Shown one piece after another: positions 61,019-64,000 of a stretch of DNA of 64,000 nt. Source of the stretch: an uncultured Lachnospiraceae bacterium (GTDB lineage Bacteria > Bacillota > Clostridia > Lachnospirales > Lachnospiraceae); assembly GCA_947631955.1 (NCBI GenBank), contig CANRNJ010000005.1:21544-85543 (forward strand), in the 5' to 3' direction. A program made the position numbers and the translations under genes. Position 1 is the first letter of the stretch, and each line of letters begins with the position of its first letter. The notes below the pieces were generated by a model. That model ran no database searches. It was given only the letters and a program-made list of their open reading frames with translations, and was not told the DNA's origin.

Positions 61019-61044
61019 AAGCCAGTCCTGAATCGGGCTGGCTT
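61019..61044 (-). terminator. Terminator of the ThrH-like operon
   Basis: AAGCCAG and CTGGCTT arms with inner pairing, followed by six T on the minus strand, ~40 bp after the 96-aa gene. Confidence 0.75.
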
Positions 61045-61081
61045 CCATTGACATTATACCGGCGCATCCTGACGGACCGCC

Positions 61082-61372
61082 TTATTCCACTTTCCGGTAC
61101 CGCGCAAAAACCTTATCTTCGCCGCACACATGCTTGGTCTTGTCCTCGTCAATAATGATATAATCTCCCTCGCCGATAAATGTACGGCCGCGGCGGTGCA
61201 TGATATACGGGCATACGATCACGCCATTATCCCGTTTGACTTTGACCAGCGTATCGGTGACGATCCACCCTTTGGTTATCACATCGGACAACGGCTCGAA
61301 ACCGTCCTCCAGTCCCTTTCCTGTTTCGTACTTCTCAACTTCCGCAACAAGCGGTATACGCGTACATTTCAT
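61082..61372 (-). CDS. Uncharacterised small protein
   Basis: A 96-aa soluble protein that I do not recognise. It appears beta-rich, with motifs ITKGWIVTDTLVKVKRDNG and GRTFIGEGDYIIIDED and three Cys. The ATG at 61372 follows TAGGAGG. It begins 16 bp after the ThrH-like gene ends and shares its terminator, so the two are co-transcribed, but the sequence gives no hint of function. Its compact size and acidic loop would suit a regulatory or binding partner; this is a guess. Confidence 0.7.
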   Translation of the reverse strand: MKCTRIPLVAEVEKYETGKGLEDGFEPLSDVITKGWIVTDTLVKVKRDNGVIVCPYIMHRRGRTFIGEGDYIIIDEDKTKHVCGEDKVFARYRKVE

Positions 61373-61388
61373 TCCGCTTCCTCCTATC

Positions 61389-62003
61389 CTATTCGTCCGC
61401 AAGAGCCTTTTTGATTGCCGCCATCAGTTCCTCATAGGTTTCATAAGCCGGAATATCCGGGTTGTCTTTCTTGATCTGCTCCGTACTCTTAAAGAGAAAT
61501 CCGGCCCTGCTTGCTTTGATCATGCCCAGATCGTTATGGCTGTCGCCGCTTGCGATCGTTTCAAATCCGATCGACTGCAGCGCCCGGACCGTACTCAGTT
61601 TGGAATTTTCGATCCGCATCTTAAAGCCTGTGATCCCGCCGTCCGGCCCGACCTCCAGCGAATTGCAGAAGATGGTCGGATAACCGAGTTTTTTCATGAG
61701 CGGACCGGCGAACTGGGTGAACGTGTCGCTGATAATAATGACCTGCGTTATGCTCCTGAGTTCATCCAGAAACTCTTTGGCGCCGGACATCGGATCGATG
61801 GACGCGATCGTATCCTGTATCTCTTTCAGCCCAAGGCCGTGCTCTTTAAGGATCCCGATCCTCCAGTTCATCAGCTTATCGTAATCGGGCTCATCTCTGG
61901 TCGTTCTCTTAAGTTCGGGAATACCGCTGGCCTCGGCAAAAGCGATCCAGATCTCCGGCACGAGCACGCCTTCCAGATCCAGACATACGATATTCATGCC
62001 CAT
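61389..62003 (-). CDS. thrH: ThrH-like phosphoserine phosphatase / homoserine phosphotransferase
   Basis: A 204-aa HAD enzyme. The nucleophile Asp9 lies in VCLDLEGVLVPEIW, near-identical to Pseudomonas ThrH. Motif II is IIISDTFTQFAG, motif III has the Lys in IENSKLSTVRAL, and motif IV is ASGDSHNDLGM. ThrH dephosphorylates phosphoserine and can move the phosphate to homoserine, so it may link serine and threonine synthesis. GGAGG is 8 bases before the ATG. lysC and hom are 12 kb away on the same strand, supplying homoserine. Activity on homoserine is known only for the studied homologue. Confidence 0.88.
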   Translation of the reverse strand: MGMNIVCLDLEGVLVPEIWIAFAEASGIPELKRTTRDEPDYDKLMNWRIGILKEHGLGLKEIQDTIASIDPMSGAKEFLDELRSITQVIIISDTFTQFAGPLMKKLGYPTIFCNSLEVGPDGGITGFKMRIENSKLSTVRALQSIGFETIASGDSHNDLGMIKASRAGFLFKSTEQIKKDNPDIPAYETYEELMAAIKKALADE

Positions 62004-62281
62004 GTCTTATACCTCCGTCCGTATATCTTTTATTTTCTGTTAGTTCGTATTTCCGTTATTGCGTACAGCTTCTATTTCCTGCCGTTTCGTATATCTTTGT
62101 TTCGTGCATCTTTTATCCTGCATACATGCACATCTTTTCTGCAGGGTCTGCGTGCGCCGCGGCCAAACGGGCTGTATCAAATACAGTATAGCTTACGCCG
62201 CCGGTATCCGCAACCCAAAAACCAAACTTTTCAAAACCATAAAACACACTTTCTAAAACCGGACTTTCCGAAACAGACTTT

Positions 62282-64000
62282 CTAAAAAGCCGCTTCCAGT
62301 TTCACGCTCTCCCTGCCGGTAAGTTCACAGGTGCGCCGGTCAGGCTGTCCGGTCCCGACATAGAGCGTATACCGATCCGAATCGGCCACAAACTCGCCCG
62401 CATCGTTCACCGCGCCGAAAGCATTTCCCGACACCTCGATCCGAAGTTCCGTACTCTCGCCCGCCTTCAGCGATACCCTTTGAAAAGCGCACAGGCTGTG
62501 GTTCGGGACCGCATAGGGCGACTGAGAATCTTTTACATACACCTGTATGACGTCGTCCGTCGCCACGCTGCCGTGATTGGCCGCGCAGACCCGCAGAACG
62601 ACCTTGCGCGCCGCCGCATCCTGCTCGATGATCTCGGCTTTTTCCACCACAACATCCCCGTAAGTCAGTCCATATCCGAACGGATAGAGCGCTTCGCCTG
62701 TCATATAGCGGTAAGTGCGGCCTTTCATGCTGTAATCCTCAAATGCCGGAAGTTCTTCAAGAGATCGGTAAAAGGTTACCGGAAGCTTGCCGGACGGAGA
62801 ACACTCTCCGAACAGGATATCCGCCACTGGATCGCCGCCGCGCGCTCCGGGATACCAGAGCTGCAATACCGCCGCCGCTTTGTCCTGCGCTGTGGAGAGA
62901 TCGATTGCGCTTCCCGCCATCAGGCACACGATAACCGGTTTCCCGACAGCCAGGACCGCGTCCGCCAGATCTCTCTGGGACTGCGGAAGCTGCAGATCGA
63001 CTTTATCGCCCGACGCATAGCTGTTGCCGGTATCGCCTTCTTCGCCTTCCAATGTTTCGTCCAGACCTATGCACAGGATCACCACATCGCTGTGCTTTGC
63101 CACCGTGACGGCTTCCGCGATCCTGTCATTTTTCCATGCAAGGCCTTCCACCCTGTCTTTGAACAAATGACAGCCCTCGGAGTACAAAACTCTGCCATTA
63201 TGTCCTACTTTATTCTGGATTCCTTCTAAAACCGTTATGTATCTGGAAGAAGTTCCGTGATAATTTCCTACAAGCGCCGCCCTGCTGTCAGCGTTGGGAC
63301 CGATCACGCCGATCGTCTGCCCGGCGCCCGCGTCAAGCGGAAGGATCCCATTATTTTTGAGAAGCACGACGGACTCTTTTGTCAGCTGAGCCGCCACCTT
63401 CAAATGCTCCTCGCACTCCACTTTCTCGTACGGGATCGCATCGTACTCGCTGCCATCCATGAGTCCGAGCAGATATCTGGTGGTAAACGCTCTCTCCGCC
63501 GCCGCCGTGATCTCTTCCTCGGTCACGAGTCCTTCTTCAAGCGCTTTGAGAAGGTGCAGATAGGTCACGCCGCAGTTGATGTCGCATCCCGCTTTCAGAG
63601 CCATTGCCGCGGACTCTTCCGGCGATTTCGTCACCATATGGTGCTCGTGGAAATCCCGGATCGCCCAGCAGTCCGACACATAATGCCCCTCGAATCCCCA
63701 CTCGCCGCGGAGGATATCCTGCATCAGCGTCTTGCTGCCGCAGCACGGCTCGCCGTTCGTCCTGTTGTAAGCACCCATTACCGCCTCCACTTCGGCCTCC
63801 TGTACGCAGGCTTTGAACGCCGGCAGATAGGTTTCCGCCATATCCTTTTTGCTTGCTTTGGCATCAAACTCATGCCGTACCGCTTCCGGGCCGGAATGAA
63901 CGGCAAAATGCTTCGCGCAGGCCGCGCTCTTAAGCGTATCTCCGCTGCCCTGCAGTCCCATGACGTAAGCCACGCCAAGCCTCCCTGTCAGATATGGGTC
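62282..64000 (-). CDS. Glycoside hydrolase family 3 protein, 5' truncated by the window edge
   Basis: The visible 572 residues are the C-terminal part of a GH3 beta-glycosidase; the frame stays open to base 64000, starting DPYLTGRLG, a conserved GH3 segment, so the true start lies outside. AACAKHFAVHSGPE and the nucleophile Asp in GHYVSDCWAIRDF belong to the TIM barrel. The second alpha/beta domain (VIGPNADSRAALVGNYHGT, GLDETLEGEEGD) and a fibronectin III-like domain (DVIQVYVKDSQSP) follow. The motifs resemble beta-xylosidase/beta-glucosidase types rather than NagZ. No signal peptide can be assessed. Confidence 0.92.
   Translation of the reverse strand, partial: DPYLTGRLGVAYVMGLQGSGDTLKSAACAKHFAVHSGPEAVRHEFDAKASKKDMAETYLPAFKACVQEAEVEAVMGAYNRTNGEPCCGSKTLMQDILRGEWGFEGHYVSDCWAIRDFHEHHMVTKSPEESAAMALKAGCDINCGVTYLHLLKALEEGLVTEEEITAAAERAFTTRYLLGLMDGSEYDAIPYEKVECEEHLKVAAQLTKESVVLLKNNGILPLDAGAGQTIGVIGPNADSRAALVGNYHGTSSRYITVLEGIQNKVGHNGRVLYSEGCHLFKDRVEGLAWKNDRIAEAVTVAKHSDVVILCIGLDETLEGEEGDTGNSYASGDKVDLQLPQSQRDLADAVLAVGKPVIVCLMAGSAIDLSTAQDKAAAVLQLWYPGARGGDPVADILFGECSPSGKLPVTFYRSLEELPAFEDYSMKGRTYRYMTGEALYPFGYGLTYGDVVVEKAEIIEQDAAARKVVLRVCAANHGSVATDDVIQVYVKDSQSPYAVPNHSLCAFQRVSLKAGESTELRIEVSGNAFGAVNDAGEFVADSDRYTLYVGTGQPDRRTCELTGRESVKLEAAF

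Noticed and set aside
60864..61067. Small minus-strand frame of ~67 codons between the kinase and the 96-aa gene
   Set aside because: It runs through a terminator and the kinase promoter, lacks a good ribosome site and has no recognisable sequence.

Overview
The window reads as a chromosomal segment of a motile, spore-forming anaerobic Firmicute, most likely a Lachnospiraceae-type Clostridium. The evidence is strong AAGGAGG ribosome sites, a CIRCE element, LexA boxes of the Bacillus type, flagellins with CsrA homologues, a sensory [FeFe]-hydrogenase-like protein, a YtaF-type sporulation membrane protein, and the paired large proteins I recall as DUF5716/DUF5717. Nothing suggests a plasmid or a prophage. 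Most genes lie on the minus strand.

Layout. Positions 1-16 kb hold purB and purF, a four-gene uncharacterised operon (giant 1204-aa protein, actin/Hsp70-like protein, TPR-like protein, membrane coiled-coil protein), a SpoIID-like/peptidoglycan-binding protein, htpG with a CIRCE box, and a PrsA-like lipoprotein. Positions 15-27 kb hold a PHP phosphoesterase, ilvE, a hybrid kinase, folA-thyA-MBL nuclease with unusual minisatellites after each stop codon, YtaF, a Ca2+ P-type ATPase and GreA. Positions 27-32.5 kb hold a chemoreceptor, an ECF sigma/anti-sigma pair and an AbiE-like toxin-antitoxin pair.

Positions 32.6-40.5 kb are the most striking part. Three tandem cassettes each encode a CsrA homologue followed by a flagellin. 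Each csrA and flagellin leader carries a hairpin presenting an A-N-GGA motif just upstream of an AAGGAGG ribosome site, the layout expected for CsrA translational control. The first cassette in transcription order is preceded by a near-perfect sigma-28 (SigD) promoter lying inside a ~760-bp segment that also encodes a FimB-sized tyrosine recombinase and is bounded by repeats. This looks like a self-contained phase-variation switch for flagellin expression. A PIN/AbrB toxin-antitoxin module sits between cassettes.

Positions 40.6-51.6 kb hold a possible small transcript, tRNA-Gly, a membrane-anchored GH3 glycosidase with a repetitive acidic tail, a LUD protein, a hydrogenase-chemoreceptor fusion, an array of palindromes, glyA-hom-lysC and a PAP2 phosphatase. 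Positions 51.7-64 kb hold a glycosyltransferase, a SfsA-MutY fusion, a 5'-nucleotidase, a DUF1653-like protein behind a double SOS box, a large Cache hybrid kinase, a ThrH-like phosphatase and a GH3 glycosidase cut by the window edge.

Starts were chosen by ribosome-binding site and family N-terminus. Functional names come from recognised motifs and remembered family sequences; no searches were run.
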